Assembly (NCBI GenBank): GCA_964016875.1
Contig: OZ024721.1
Coordinates: forward strand, 1,865,001 to 1,929,000
Length of the DNA stretch: 64,000 bases
Direction of reading: 5' to 3'
DNA from: Fallopia convolvulus
Lineage: Eukaryota > Streptophyta > Magnoliopsida > Caryophyllales > Polygonaceae
The notes below the pieces were generated by a model. It saw nothing but the letters and a program-made list of their open reading frames with translations. It was not told the origin of the DNA and made no database searches. Of the stretch, positions 20,736-31,881 are shown piece after piece (the stretch's first letter is position 1; each line of letters starts with the position of its first letter). The translations under genes were made by a program, and so were the position numbers.

Positions 20736-22521
20736 ATGGGAAGGAAGCCGTGCTGTGCTAAAGAGGGGCTCAACAAGGGAGCTTGGTCAGCAAGAGAAGA
20801 CAATCTTCTCACTACTTACATTCAGACTCATGGCGAGGGCAAATGGAGAGATCTTCCACAACGAGCTGGTACTGATTTTCTTGTTTTCCTACTTCTGATT
20901 TCACTCATTGCCGAAATTGATCTTGTACAGCCTTCAATTTGGGTTCAAAATGTGTTCTTTTTTGTTGTTTGTTAGCTGGTAGCCTGGTACTGGTTTTCTT
21001 GTTTTCCTTCTTCTGATGCAGATAATTGATGAAATTGATCTTGTTCAGGTTTCAATTTGGGTTCAAAATGTGTTCTTTTTTGTTGTTTGTTAGTGGGTCG
21101 TTCTTGTTTCTGCAGAAAGTTGACAACTTTTGAGGCATTTGCTTGCGAAATGTTGAATATTTGATCTTTTGAACTGTGAGATTTAGGTTAAATTTGGTTG
21201 CAATTGTTCTTGATCTTGCAGGGCTTTGGTAAAATGCACATATTTTGTTAGTGGGTTGTTCTTGTTTTAGCTTAAAACGGAGAAATTGAGGCTAAATTTG
21301 GTTGCAAAATGATGAAAAAACATTGATCTTCTTTTTGCAAGAAAATTTTGGGTTGCAATGGTTCTTGATCTTGCACAGCTTTATCAAATGCACATATTTT
21401 GTTAGTGGGTTGTGCTTGTTTTGGCAGAAAACAGAGAAATTGAGGCTAAATTTGGTTGCAAAATGATGAAAAGCTGTTGATCTTCTTTTTGCAAGAAAAA
21501 TTTGGGGCTAAATTGATTTGCAAAATTGTTGGGTTTTTTCTCAGGTTTGAAGAGATGTGGAAAAAGTTGCAGGCTTCGATGGCTGAACTACTTGAGACCT
21601 GATATCAAAAGAGGAAACATTTCTAAGGAGGAAGATGATATCATTGTCAAACTTCACAAGCTTCTTGGTAACAGGTAATTCCTTCATAAAATTGAAAGAT
21701 TCAGTCATTCATGTTTGGATTTAAGCTTAATTGAGATCTTATTTTGTCTTTCTCATAGAAAGAATATGAACATTGAAGGTCTTATCAAAAGATCTTTTGA
21801 TCCAATTGAAGGCCTGAACAAATTAGAGGTTAGGGTTTATCATTTCTCGACCCGGTTAGATGGATCTAATAGGGGTAAAAAATGATGAACCCTAACCTCG
21901 GATTTTGTCCAGGCCTACAATTTGATCAAAAGATCTTATGATTAGCTAGAATTCTTTTGTTGTGCAATCTTCAGATCACATTTTCAGTTTTAGCTAAGTT
22001 ATGGCTTCAATTGGAAATGCAGGTGGTCACTCATTGCCGGAAGGCTACCAGGCCGAACCGACAATGAAATCAAGAACTACTGGAACACGACGCTAAGCAA
22101 GAAGCTCCAAAAACCCGAAACCGACCCACAAAACGAGAAGTCCTCGTCTCGGGAAAACACCCAGAACGAACCGACCCAATGCAAAGTGGAACGACACGAG
22201 GTGATCCGGACCAAGGCCGTCCGGTGCACGAAAGTCGTGATCCCGAAGGCGTTAGACAATGTGGAGTCGCCCGCGTCTTCTTCCTCCACACAGCCCTCGA
22301 ATTTCCTGATGGATTTCGACATTAACGATCTCGTGATCCCCGAATTCGAGAACCCGGAAGATGACAATGTGGTTGGGGATGAGATGGGCTGCTTCTCATT
22401 CCTTTCTGATCAGTTTCATGTGGATTATGAGGCTGAAAAGGAAGGTGAATTTTGGGGATTTACTGATGATTTTAGCCAAAGTGAGGCTTTTGCTTCTTTT
22501 CTTAACTCAGAAGAGCATTGA
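20736..22521 (+). CDS. R2R3-MYB transcription factor, TT2/C1-like (subgroup 5)
   Basis: Exons 20736-20868, 21545-21674 and 22023-22521 join with GT/AG borders to a 253-residue protein. R2 (W17, W37, W57) and R3 (I70, W89, W108) form the DNA-binding domain. Residues 76-95 match the bHLH-contact motif [DE]Lx2[RK]x3Lx6Lx3R except for I instead of L at 77. After R3, residues 148-157 read VIRTKAVRCT, the signature of subgroup 5 (Arabidopsis TT2, maize C1). The C-terminus is acidic (DFDINDLVIPEFENPEDD, then FWGFTDDF), as in activators. Known family role: with bHLH and WD40 partners, nuclear activation of late flavonoid genes for proanthocyanidin or anthocyanin. I infer the same type of role; the exact target pigment is not decided by sequence. 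The start is the first ATG in frame, directly before the conserved MGRKPCCAKEG. The intron positions are those usual for this family. Confidence 0.93.
20866..21093 (+). repeat. 118-bp tandem duplication spanning the splice donor
   Basis: CTGGTACTGATTTTCTTG at 20866 recurs as CTGGTACTGGTTTTCTTG at 20984. Both copies continue through GAAATTGATCTTGT, TTCAATTTGGGTTCAAAATG and TTTTTTGTTGTTTGTTAG. The second donor at 20987 would keep 118 extra bases in the mRNA and run into an in-frame stop at 20973-20975. Confidence 0.85.
20869..21544 (+). other. MYB intron 1 (676 bp), built of tandem repeats
   Basis: Donor GTACTG at 20869, acceptor CTCAG ending at 21544, phase 1. It contains two tandem duplications: period 118 (copies from 20866 and 20984), which includes the splice donor itself, and period 155 (copies at 21196-21350 and 21351-21505). 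T-rich composition is typical of plant introns. Confidence 0.85.
21196..21505 (+). repeat. 155-bp tandem duplication in MYB intron 1
   Basis: GGTTGCAA(T) at 21196 and 21351 starts two copies sharing TTCTTGATCTTGCA, AAATGCACATATTTTGTTAG, GAGAAATTGAGGCTAAATTT and GATCTTCTTTTTGCAAGAAA. They differ at only a few positions, so the duplication is fairly young. Confidence 0.85.
21675..22022 (+). other. MYB intron 2 (348 bp)
   Basis: Donor GTAATTC at 21675 and acceptor AATGCAG ending at 22022, phase 2, splitting the arginine codon before W89. This is the standard second intron position of R2R3-MYB genes. Confidence 0.9.
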
Positions 22522-22750
22522 TTTAGGTCAGTAGCTAGCTAGTTCTGACAAGTGACACCAATATTAATGGTTTTGTTTTTGTTATTTTTGAATATATTGA
22601 GATGAATGAATATAAGGTGTAATGTAGGCAATGTAGCTAGTTTAATTGCCAAGTTGTGATCCCAATTTCTACTGGTGTAGGTTAAAGTTTAGCATGTGGA
22701 AGCAATAAATGTTGGGTTATTTCTGCCAAAAAAATAAAGAAATGTTGGGT
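22522..22750 (+). terminator. 3' untranslated region and poly(A) signal of the MYB gene
   Basis: AATAAA at 22704-22709 lies about 180 bases after the stop, preceded by T/G-rich upstream elements (TTTTGTTTTTGTTATTTTTG near 22570). The cleavage site is probably within the next 30 bases. The assignment is by position and motif only. Confidence 0.45.
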
Positions 22751-22913
22751 TATTTATGATTTCAGTATTTTTTTTTCATTTTTTTTATTTTGCTATAAAG
22801 ATTCTCTGACCTCCAATCTAGAGGGATGTGTAATTGTGTACCAAGGGCGTTGAATGATTAACCAAAAGTTTAGAGCAACAAACATTTATGTAACCAAACC
22901 GTACCTAGCTCAT

Positions 22914-23105
22914 CTAGTCATGTACATGGTTCACAAACCGGAACCGGCGAACCGGAACCTTGCACAGGGTCGAACCGTGGGTTTCGACTTTGAGTTGATG
23001 GTTTACCAATTACTCAATTCATTGATTAATTGGAACTAACTCAATGGGGTTGAATTGTCGGATCTGGCTGATTCAGGTTTTGATCCGCCCGATTTACATC
23101 ACTAG
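22914..23105. mobile_element. Possible hAT-type MITE remnant
   Basis: The ends CTAGTCATGTACATGG and the inverse of CGATTTACATCACTAG form imperfect terminal repeats of about 15 bp. The interior has repeated AACCGG(A) strings (CCGGAACCGGCGAACCGGAA), as in several plant hAT MITEs. I find no 8-bp target duplication. Confidence 0.35.
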
Positions 23106-23404
23106 TTTGACTTTCTCAACTCGATTTTTTTTTTGGATAAGGAAAGGAATTCGATGTACTAAACATACTTGATAGATCGAGAGGTCGAAAATTTAATTTA
23201 CTGCAAATTAATCTTTCACTCATAATTCATATCTAATTGACTCTTAATTAATCAGATGTGGCACATTCAGACTCCGACGTAACTAATTAAAACCCTTATT
23301 CATACTCTGTTTTATAATATTTGTAATTTTAGATTTTTTGACACCTACTTTACACATTTATTCTTGTATTTCTCGCTTTGTTTATAAACAAAGAGTGATA
23401 GTTT

Positions 23405-23586
23405 GTATCAAATGGAGTTGGCTAATGTTGTAAGCGGCCTGCTCCACATTCACGAGATCTAGAGTTCAATTGCAATAGATGTAAGAAATTCCCTTTGGGA
23501 GACTCCGCCGCCAAAGCCAGGTGCGTAACCCGAGTCGAGCTGGACTTAACCAAAACGAAGCTCTGGTGAACCAATGACAAAAAAAT
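23405..23586 (+). mobile_element. SINE with a 9-bp target duplication
   Basis: Flanked by TGATAGTTT at 23396-23404 and 23587-23595, and ending in an A-run (GACAAAAAAAT). A B-box-like GAGTTCAATTGC lies about 65 bp from the 5' end. It is 182 bp and non-coding. Its sequence differs from the SINE family at 58.7 kb. Confidence 0.65.
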
Positions 23587-23630
23587 TGATAGTTTACGAG
23601 AAATTAAGTTGGAAAATTGAGTAATTACTA

Positions 23631-23896
23631 CTCCCCCGTCCCAATATATATGGGTTTTTAGCCTTGTGCACACATATTAAGAAATACTTTAATTTTGCTT
23701 TAAAACAAATAATTATCCCTCTTTTTACTTAAAAAGTAAATTTTAATTAATTGAAAACAGTGTCACCCTTATTTCCATTGGATAGAATTGATTAGAATGA
23801 CAATTACCAAAAAACAAGAATAAATAAACTTAAAATCCATACATTGTGGGACAAAGAATTTGGGTTAAAAACCCATACAATATGGAGCGGAGGGAG
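23631..23896. mobile_element. Stowaway-type MITE
   Basis: Starts CTCCCCCGTCCCAATATATA and ends with the inverse (TATGGAGCGGAGGGAG). TA dinucleotides flank both ends (23629-23630, 23897-23898). It is 266 bp and lies 35 bp from the SINE at 23405-23586. Confidence 0.85.
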
Positions 23897-23898
23897 TA

Positions 23899-24632
23899 GA
23901 ATATATTTGTATATTTAGAGTATTCGTAATTATAATTAGGTAAATTTCAAAAAATAAAGAATATTCTGCTGATAAAATGAACCATAGTAAGAATTTTTTA
24001 TTTTCTTGGCATTATACGTGATGAAGAATTTGAATTTGGGACATAGAATTTCTGAAGCCGCTACAGTAAAAAAAGTAAATAATGATTGAATAAAATGACG
24101 AATCAAAAGTTACTGACATCTAGACAAATGCAATGAATTCTGTATTGCATCATGGACACTTTTTTTCTCTCGGTCAAAACATTGTTTGGACATCTTTATG
24201 ATTGAATAGCATGACCAATAAAAAGTTTCTCCATTCTTTCAGTGTTTAGCAGCCAATACAGTTAAATTTTGCAAATGTGTACATATTGCATTTTGGGTGA
24301 ACAGTCTTTGTTTTGTACTAATTATAACTCAAATATTTCCCAAACTATCATTAAAAGGTGCTTGGCATTAACCAATTTCACACTATAGTTGAAGATTTCA
24401 GTGTCATCACAAGCCTGGCCTATTATTCGTCAACATGTACTGTTAAAATGGAGTACGTGTTATTAATATTACAATTAGGAATCTAAAAAATCTAAGCAAA
24501 AAAACTAGTGTACATATTAATTTGGGTCAAGATTAGGTACAAATGGCTGTTAGGGTATGAAATGAGAATATATTTGAACTATCAAATAAAAAAAATCAAA
24601 GGCCAAGAATATTGTATTCATTAAAAAGCATG
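23899..24632. other. AT-rich intergenic DNA
   Basis: Nothing recognised. Confidence 0.5.
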
Positions 24633-24936
24633 CACATTTCAATTAAAATTGGATTCACATCTAGTATAAAATATGTGCACATTTAGATCAATATTTATGC
24701 ATGTACACATAGGTAATAATTTATGCAGTTTAAAAATCATGCACACACTATTACAAAAAAAAACGATATATGAAAATCTAGTACAAAATCGATGCACTTT
24801 TATGTCAATATGTATGCACACATAAGCAAGAAATTATGCACATCTCAATTAAAATCGATACACACTTAGTACAAAATATGTGCATACTTGGATTAATACT
24901 TCTACGCACAAGAAGAAGAAGAAGAAGAAGAAGAGG
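24633..24936. repeat. About 100-bp degenerate tandem repeat ending in (AAG)n
   Basis: Three imperfect units start near 24633, 24738 and 24837. They share TGCACA(T/C), AATTAAAAT, CTAGTA(T/C)AAAAT(A/C)(T/G)(G/A)TGCAC and TCAATAT(T/G)TATGCA strings. The array ends in a perfect (AGA)n microsatellite of about nine units at 24909-24935. Confidence 0.65.
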
Positions 24937-25026
24937 ACATTGTAGTGTCCCCTTATATTATCTGAACAAGTACAAGATTACTTGCATATGAGGATGACGA
25001 GGAGATACTAGAAACTGACTCAGTTG

Positions 25027-25900
25027 CTACGTAGTATAAGGAATATTTGGACGAGATAAAGACAGATATAACCGTCTTCTTATAAGGCACCTATAAGATT
25101 CTGGATCATCAATATAATCTCGAACATTTAGAGACAATTTTAAACGTTTCTGCATAGGGAAGACAAAAGCTTTACAATTCAACATATTAACATTTATAAG
25201 AAGATTAACCACATAATTTATTTGATTAAGAAGAATATCCTAATCAAAACAAGATATCCATTCCAAGGAAATATCTCGCAAGTCCCAAGTCCTTAATGGT
25301 AAAGTCTTTGTCCAAAGAAGCTTTAGTAGAAGCGCAACAATGGCAAAAAGATTGTCACCAGATAACAACAAATCATCATCATACACTAGGGCAATAGATA
25401 TAGAAGATTCATCTTTCTTAATAAACAAGGAATAGTCTTGTTTGAATTGAACAAAACCAAAATACACAAGGTGCTTAATGAGTTCTACGTTCCACTATAT
25501 ACAAGCTTGTTTAAAGCCATATAAAGACTTTTTAAGTTTACAAACTTGCCCAGAAGAAGCATGAGAATAACCCATAGGAGGAAACATATAGACCTCTTCT
25601 TCATCAAGAAATCCATGCAAAAATACATTGTTGATATCCAATTGATGAAGAGGCATGGTTTAGCTATTGCTAGAGCAAAGAGAACTCTCACAAGGTGAAT
25701 TTGGATACAAGAGAAAAGGTATGTTTATAATATTTGTCCTTGACTTGATTAAAACCTTTTGCCACTAGCCTAGCTTTAAACCTTACTACATCCCCATTAA
25801 GACAAAATTTGACCTTAAAGAAGGAGTGAACAAAATCACATGAGTACTGTTGCAAATCCTACACAGTGAAAACTCATGACAAGGAATTCTAAGCAAAGGC
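25027..25900 (-). pseudogene. Ty1/copia reverse transcriptase fragment
   Basis: On the minus strand, from about 25690 down, three frames together show copia RT features: HGFLDEEEVYMFPPMGY and LKKSLYGFKQA near 25500-25620, a LVYDDDLLLSGDN block (the YVDD catalytic motif in degraded form) near 25340-25400, and YRCLIRRRLYLSLSRPNIPY at about 25040-25100. The order fits RT followed by the start of RNase H. It is broken by frameshifts and stops, and no gag, protease or integrase adjoins it. No LTRs could be assigned, so this is an old orphan piece. Confidence 0.8.
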
Positions 25901-26606
25901 TTGTTTGTTAGGCAATTGAGAACAAATGTCCTATTTTCTGATTTGTTAACAACAAGTGCATTTTGATCATGTATACTTGATCATGCAATCTCCTTTAGTT
26001 TCTCAATTTGAAGAACCATATGGAATACACACTTGATTGTAGGTAAGGGAGTTGAAGATAACATTGTAATTCTTACATTCGCATAAGCATCATTTAGTTC
26101 CAAGAGAAACCACATCATCTTAGTTTGAGTTTCTCGTTCAAACATTCATTTTAGCAGAATACAAGTGCACTGTCCATTGCTATACAAGTGAAGATTGGAA
26201 CTCCTTCAAACAATTGAATTTCATCCTAGACTCTTTTCAATTTATTGTAATAAGTTGAAACACTCGAATTTTCTTACCTTATCTGACTCAACTCCTTCTA
26301 CAACTAGTATATCAAAGGTGCACTTGACTCTTCAATCCATTGTTATATTTCATCCCATAATTCCTTTGATGATTTCACATACATGAATTTCTCATTAATA
26401 ACTTCATTCAGAGAATTGATTATCCAAATCATCACGATGCAGTCAGAACAAATCTATCTTCCATATTCCTCAGAATCTTCTCTAGGTTTTACACATGATC
26501 TAGTTATAAAACCTAATCTCATCATGGATCCTAAGCCAATTTTAACAATTCTACTCCAACTATGAAATTTTTCTCCATTAAACTTCATAACAACAAGATA
26601 AGTAAT
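25901..26606. other. Degraded retroelement sequence or intergenic DNA
   Basis: May continue the copia remnant upstream (minus-strand integrase or linker region) but shows no readable domain. No host gene seen. Confidence 0.3.
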
Positions 26607-27412
26607 TGTTGGTGATTTATGAAAGTCATCGGTCCCTCTTTGTGTGAATAGTACATGTGTGGATCATGATCATTCTTAAAGTGATCTAAAGGCTTTAAAA
26701 GAAAAGAAGAGAAGAGAAGGGGTGATAAGAAAGGATCGCGAAACATGGCTCCGAGATGTGGATAGGGTTCAATGGGCATATGCCCAGGCACGAGCAACCC
26801 CAATGCTAGGTGCTAGCGTGGCTAGGCACAAGTACTGTGCTTGGTAATGGTGTGCTTACGTTGAGAAAGTGGTGCGCCAATTGCCAGTGTTGGAATGACT
26901 ATGATGTGGCATGTTCACATAGTGTTTTGGCGTGCTTATGCCTTGGCACGAAGCGATTGATGCTCGTTGCTAGCTCATTCAAAGATAGGCATTTGGGTTT
27001 TGGCAAGGAAGGTGTGAATGTAGTTTTGTGCAGTGGTATTTAGCATGAAGGGAAGCTACTCTAAGCTTGATGTGAATGTCCTTGACAAATTATGCTTAAG
27101 AGTGGTCTAGCTAAATTAGCTTGGCACCTTGTTCCGTGAGCTGGCTTGATACCTAACTATAACTTGGTTAAGGAGCCAACTTTAGGCTTTAGCTAGTGAT
27201 TAGCTTTAGCTTCACTTTATTAGCTTGAAACCTAGCTACATTATGCTAGCTTCATCATGCTAGCCCAACTCACAACTTAATTAGCTATCTCGGACCCAGC
27301 TTTATGCTAGCTTGGACCTAGCCCTTGTGGGCCAACCCTTTGGCTTGGATTTGGGCCTTCTTGGGCTGACCTTATGGGCTTGGTAATGGGCCAAGTGATT
27401 TCAAGGTTTCGA
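26607..27412 (+). repeat. Truncated 5' LTR
   Basis: Aligns with 29468-30318 through the same words and ends abruptly after CCAAGTGATTTCAAGGT, where a segment of about 55 bp present in the other LTR is missing and similarity stops. Its 3' half, including R-U5 and the PBS, is lost. Confidence 0.7.
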
Positions 27413-28560
27413 ACAACACGCAAGGTTTCGAACAAAGCTTGCTAAGAGGAAGGCTAATGAGTACAACCTCAAGGCCGAGCCCATATGGGATGACGAAGAG
27501 GTTGTAGGCGGGACCTATTGGGCAAACGTCTATGGGGACCGATGGCAAAGAAGGCTGGTGTACTGCCGACTTTGTGGCATAAGGCACCGTTGATGGTAGT
27601 GGCAAATCAATGGCATTGTTACACTTATTTCTATGGATTTACATTATCATATATGTGTGTTTAATTCATGCATGTGAGTAACCCTTATAACAAAGACACC
27701 AAGGAATACATGATGTGGACACATCTACGCCAAGGCATTGATGCAAACGTGCGTATGATTAGGAATATGGTGCGTCTAGACTAGCCTTGTCAAGCCTTCG
27801 CTTTAGCAAGATCATGTTGGGTGTTGGCGGTCTATGGCACCGACTTACTTGGTGCTCAGTGCTCGACATTGTTGTGCTTATGGCCGGTCTTAAGCGCACC
27901 TATGCAAGTCACTCAATCACCCAGTATGAATGGCACGAAAACTCAATGGTGGCATACTCTAGTTACAAGAGCATTTTCCTATAATTGAAAAGGAGACGTC
28001 ACTTGAGGTTGTGTCAAGTTTGTTTGGTGTACTATATAAGTTAGGCACTGGATAGAGCTAGTAATACCAAAGTCATATTTGCAAACCGATTGTATATAAA
28101 AGGAATACGAATAAATTGTGGTGGTAAATGCTTGGACAATAAGTATTTGAATCTTGTGTCTTGATCCACATGATAAAAGCCCGACATACCTCACAAACTA
28201 CCTTGGGGTTGCACTTGTGAAAAGTCATGGTTGTGTGCTATGGTGATATGGAGACTAAGTCTCTACAAGGAAAAGGCAGGTATAAATCGCCCGCACCATA
28301 AGCGGTCTTCTCGCACTATACGCACCAAGAGGAGCCCTATGTTTCCTAAGGTGTTGTTCTACTTCGGATTGAAAGAACTCGTATAGGAAAGCAACACCCA
28401 TGGCTAATCATATTTGAGTAGAATGTCAAGAAAGAGAAAGCTTCAATTTTCTTGCGAGTTGTGGTTTAAAGAAATATACTGAAAGGACGTAGCTCCATCC
28501 TCAGATCCAAGGAAATCAAGGAGGATCCTACATCGGTTTTTGAACCTAGAAACCTTACAT
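27413..28560 (+). other. Internal region of the decayed copia element
   Basis: Plus-strand sequence without an intact domain. Short open pieces such as RKANEYNLKAEPIWDDEEVV near 27440 are not recognisable. I see no host gene. Confidence 0.4.
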
Positions 28561-29455
28561 CCACGATGAGCATTGATGGGCTGAAAGGACCTGAAGTTAG
28601 AATACTTGTAAAACTAGATGCATGATCAAGGACGCCAAAGCAGGGCTACAGGCGTTGCAAAGAAGAACATTAGCCTTAAATAGTGGAGTCAAAGACAAGG
28701 CACTTGATGCTTGTGAACACTTACGATGGCGAGCTTGCGAAGGTAAGCCTCATCGAGTCTATTCACCACTCATGATAGGGCAAGCGTCCTGTGGGCACAA
28801 TTCTTCAAGCTTCCTTGATGAGAGGTTCTAGGAAAAGGGAATGTCAAAATTATTTCATATCTACATATGGATGATGATCCTAAGAAATTCACCGAGGCAA
28901 CAATGAGTAGGATAAAAAGGTTTACATAAAGCAACCAAAGGCTTTATGTTGGATGGCCTAGAATATAAAATATGTCATTTGGAAGTCCCTCTATAGATTA
29001 AAACAAAGCGCTAAAATAAATAGGCAATATAGTAAGTTTGATAATTCTGGTCAAGGAATTATAATAAGTGTATATGCTAATGACATGCTTATTTTGGTAC
29101 AAACCAAAGGAATATTGACAAGGCGAAAGTCTTGTCTATTAAGTCCTCCTTAGATGGATCTTGGAGAGGCAAATGTAAATGAGATAAAGATGTATGATGA
29201 AGGTTCTATCTTTGCTGGATTACGAATAATTTGGGTTAACAATACTCGTCTCAAACCATAGTGTATACACATTATGTAACTCATGTTGTACTTTGAGACA
29301 TGCACTTAGACAAGTTGAAGTGGTTCAATTCTTAGAACACCATGATTCTTTAGTGAATGATTGTAATTGCTACAGGTTGTAAATTCAAATCTAATGGATA
29401 TTTACTCCTATAACATAGAGTTGGAAAATAGTTCGAGTGTTATGACATTGCACAA
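28561..29455 (+). pseudogene. Copia reverse transcriptase remnant
   Basis: Across frames and stops, the plus strand reads FT.QPKGFMLDGLEYKICHL near 28920-28985 and VYANDMLILVQT near 29070-29105. These correspond to the copia RT block (y.eQP.GF......VC.L..SLYGLKQ) and the YVDDML catalytic block. Many stops and frameshifts make it non-functional. It lies in the orientation expected from the polypurine tract and 3' LTR that follow. Confidence 0.7.
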
Positions 29456-29467
29456 ATGGGGGAGGAT
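29456..29467 (+). other. Polypurine tract
   Basis: AATGGGGGAGGAT directly precedes the TGTTGGTG start of the 3' LTR. Confidence 0.75.
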
Positions 29468-31077
29468 TGTTGGTGATTTGTGAAAGTCATTGGTCCCTCT
29501 TTGTGTGAAATATATGTGTGTGGATCATGATCATTCCTAAAGTGATCTAAAGGTTTTAAGAGTAAAGAAGAGAAGAGAAGTGGTAATAAGAAATGATTGC
29601 CAAGCATGGCTCTGATATATGGATAGGGCTCAATGCGCCTATGCCCAGGCACGGGCAACCCTAATGCTAGGTGCTAGTGTGGCTAGGTAAAAGTACTGTG
29701 CTTGGTAATGGCGTGCTTACACTGAGAAAGTGGTGCATCAATTGCTAATGTTGGCATGACTACGCTATGGCAGGTTCACGTATTGTTTTGGCGTGCTTAT
29801 GCCTTGGCACAAAGCCATTAGTGCTCATTGGTAGCTCATTCAAAGATAGGAATTCGGGTTTTGGGAAGGAAGGTGTGAATGCAGCTTTGTGCTCTATTAT
29901 TTAGAATGAATGGAATCTACTATAAACTTGATGTGAATGTCCTTGACAAATTATGCTTAAGAATGACCTAGCTAAATTAGCTTGGCACCTTGCTCCATAA
30001 GCTGGCTTGGTACCTAGCTATAACTTGGTTAAGGAGCCAACTTTAGGCTTTAGCTAGTGATTAGCTTTAGCTTCAATTTGCTAGCTTGAAAACTAGCTAC
30101 ATTATGTGCTAGCTTCGTCATGCTAGCCCAGCTCACATTTTAAGCTATCTCGGGAACTAGCTCTATGCTAGCTTGGACCTAGACCTTGTGGGCTAGCCCT
30201 TTGGGATTGGCTTTGGGCCTTGTTGGGCCTGCCTTATGGGCTCGGTAATGGCCAAGTAGGCTGGCAATGTGGGCTTGATCTTGGGTTTTGTTTGGAGTGA
30301 TTTCAAGGTATTTTTGTGTCTTCATTTTGGGCCAAGACAACCGGCCATATAGGGATTTATTTCATCGAAATATGATGGAGAATTTTGGGGAAGTTGATAG
30401 TTAGTTATGTGGATAAATGATAAGGTAACCGCTTTCAACCTCCACAAACTTCTCAACTTCTAGAAATCGCTTTAACCGCTTTTAACTTCTATTAACCGCC
30501 ACTAAGCTCCACCCATTTTCATCTATAAATAGATGGGCACTTGCACTCTTCAAGGGAACGTTTTTGGGGTGAAATTGCAAGTGTAATTGGTATTTTTGAG
30601 TCCAATGAAAATCAATCATAAACACTTATACACGAACTAGGTATGTGTGTGCATTGATGATTTGGTTTTCCAACTTTTCAGTGGATGGAACGTTTTATCC
30701 CACGACGTTGTTGTGTAAACCCTTCGCATGAAATAGGGGCAATAAACGTTCAAGGAAAGCTCGAACCTTTGAGCGACTCGTTTGCCATTATCCGATACAA
30801 GTTTAATAGTCGGTGGTGATTTCCCTCGTGGCCTACACCCTTGAGATTACCTTCAAGTCTACTCACGAGATTACCCTTTGGTCTACTCAACTAGCCTTGA
30901 TTATCTTTTTAGGATCTACAAGGGCCGTATTTCTTCAACTATTTCAGAATTCCTAAAACTAATAGTAATTACCTTCAGTTTGAGACATCGTGTTCCTATT
31001 TGATTTGATCGCTGCTTGTAGCAATATCATCAAGATCGTTGGTCATGATTCCTACTTCTGATATCGATTCACTAACA
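29468..31077 (+). repeat. 3' LTR, about 1.6 kb
   Basis: Starts TGTTGGTGA and ends TCACTAACA (one mismatch to a perfect inverted end). It contains a TATA box TATAAATA at 30524-30531 followed about 70 bp later by a poly-A-signal-like AATGAAAATCAATCAT. The 3' end is assigned by the inverted terminus alone. Confidence 0.6.
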
Positions 31078-31700
31078 ACATAAGTAAGTCTCAAGTCTCC
31101 TTCCAAAAGAATCTTCAACTTCATGCGATGAACTCAAAATTGCCTTCGTCAAGAAAAAAACGATCTTCTTCCAATCAAATAAGCTCGATCAAAGTCAAGA
31201 AAATGCCAACAATCAACCTATACCATTTAAATAAAAAAAATCGTAAGAAAAAAGTTAATTGAGTTCAATTGAGTGATCAATCTTCACGAACCGATGAAGG
31301 ACCAAAAGAGGAAGAGAGAAATTAAGAATTTTTTTATCATATTGCATTAATTGAGGTACAAAGGTACTCTAGCTATATATACAAGAGACTAGAAGGTTCT
31401 TTAGCTAAAAATAACAAGACTAACCACTTGGCTAAACACTAAATTACTTATTAAGCTATGCAACTAACAAATCAAGTAAGCACATGGTTGTAAGGTCAAC
31501 ATGTTGAGGGTGAAGAGCATAAGTAGAGCTCATTGGTGAAAGGATCTCTTGTTGGCATTGTGACGGGCAACTCGTTAAGGCCCTTACAGGTGTTTGAGAT
31601 CACTCTTTGATGGAAAGATTGACTTATACATTACGAAAAAGTGTGATTTGATACCTATTGGTGTGATAAGCGAGGCAGAAACTAGTCAAGAGCTATTCGT
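31078..31700. other. Intergenic DNA
   Basis: No gene or element recognised between the copia LTR and the Cassandra element. Confidence 0.4.
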
Positions 31701-31881
31701 TGTAAGGCTTGATGCCTTAGAAGCGCTATCCCATGCTAACCCGATGACTTCTCAAGAGGTCACCCATCCTCTTACTACTCTCGACCCTACATGTTTTACT
31801 TTAGAGTTATTTGCCCTCACTCAAACCCTGAAAAGGAAGAGCACTTGTTAACATGGGTAGCAAAACCATCAGGGTATTACA
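31701..31881 (-). repeat. Cassandra 3' LTR
   Basis: 181 bp. The 5S-like internal C-box region (GGATGGGTGACCTC) is well kept, but the A-box region is degraded (AGTAAAACATGT). Confidence 0.85.

Larger units (their letters stand above)
26607..31077 (+). mobile_element. Decayed Ty1/copia element with unequal LTRs
   Basis: TGTTGGTGATTT starts at 26607 and again at 29468, and about 800 bp after each start is alignable (shared TCCCTCTTTGTGTGAA, GCCCAGGCACG, GGAGCCAACTTTAGGC). A polypurine tract lies before the second. Between them are copia pol remnants on the plus strand. The first LTR is cut off near 27412 and lacks a PBS. The second runs to about 31077, where ...TCACTAACA matches the inverted end. 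I see no clear target duplication. Confidence 0.7.

Noticed and set aside
22070..22367. Minus-strand open frames opposite MYB exon 3
   Set aside because: Antisense of the GC-richer exon. No homologous wording, no start context and no splice structure.
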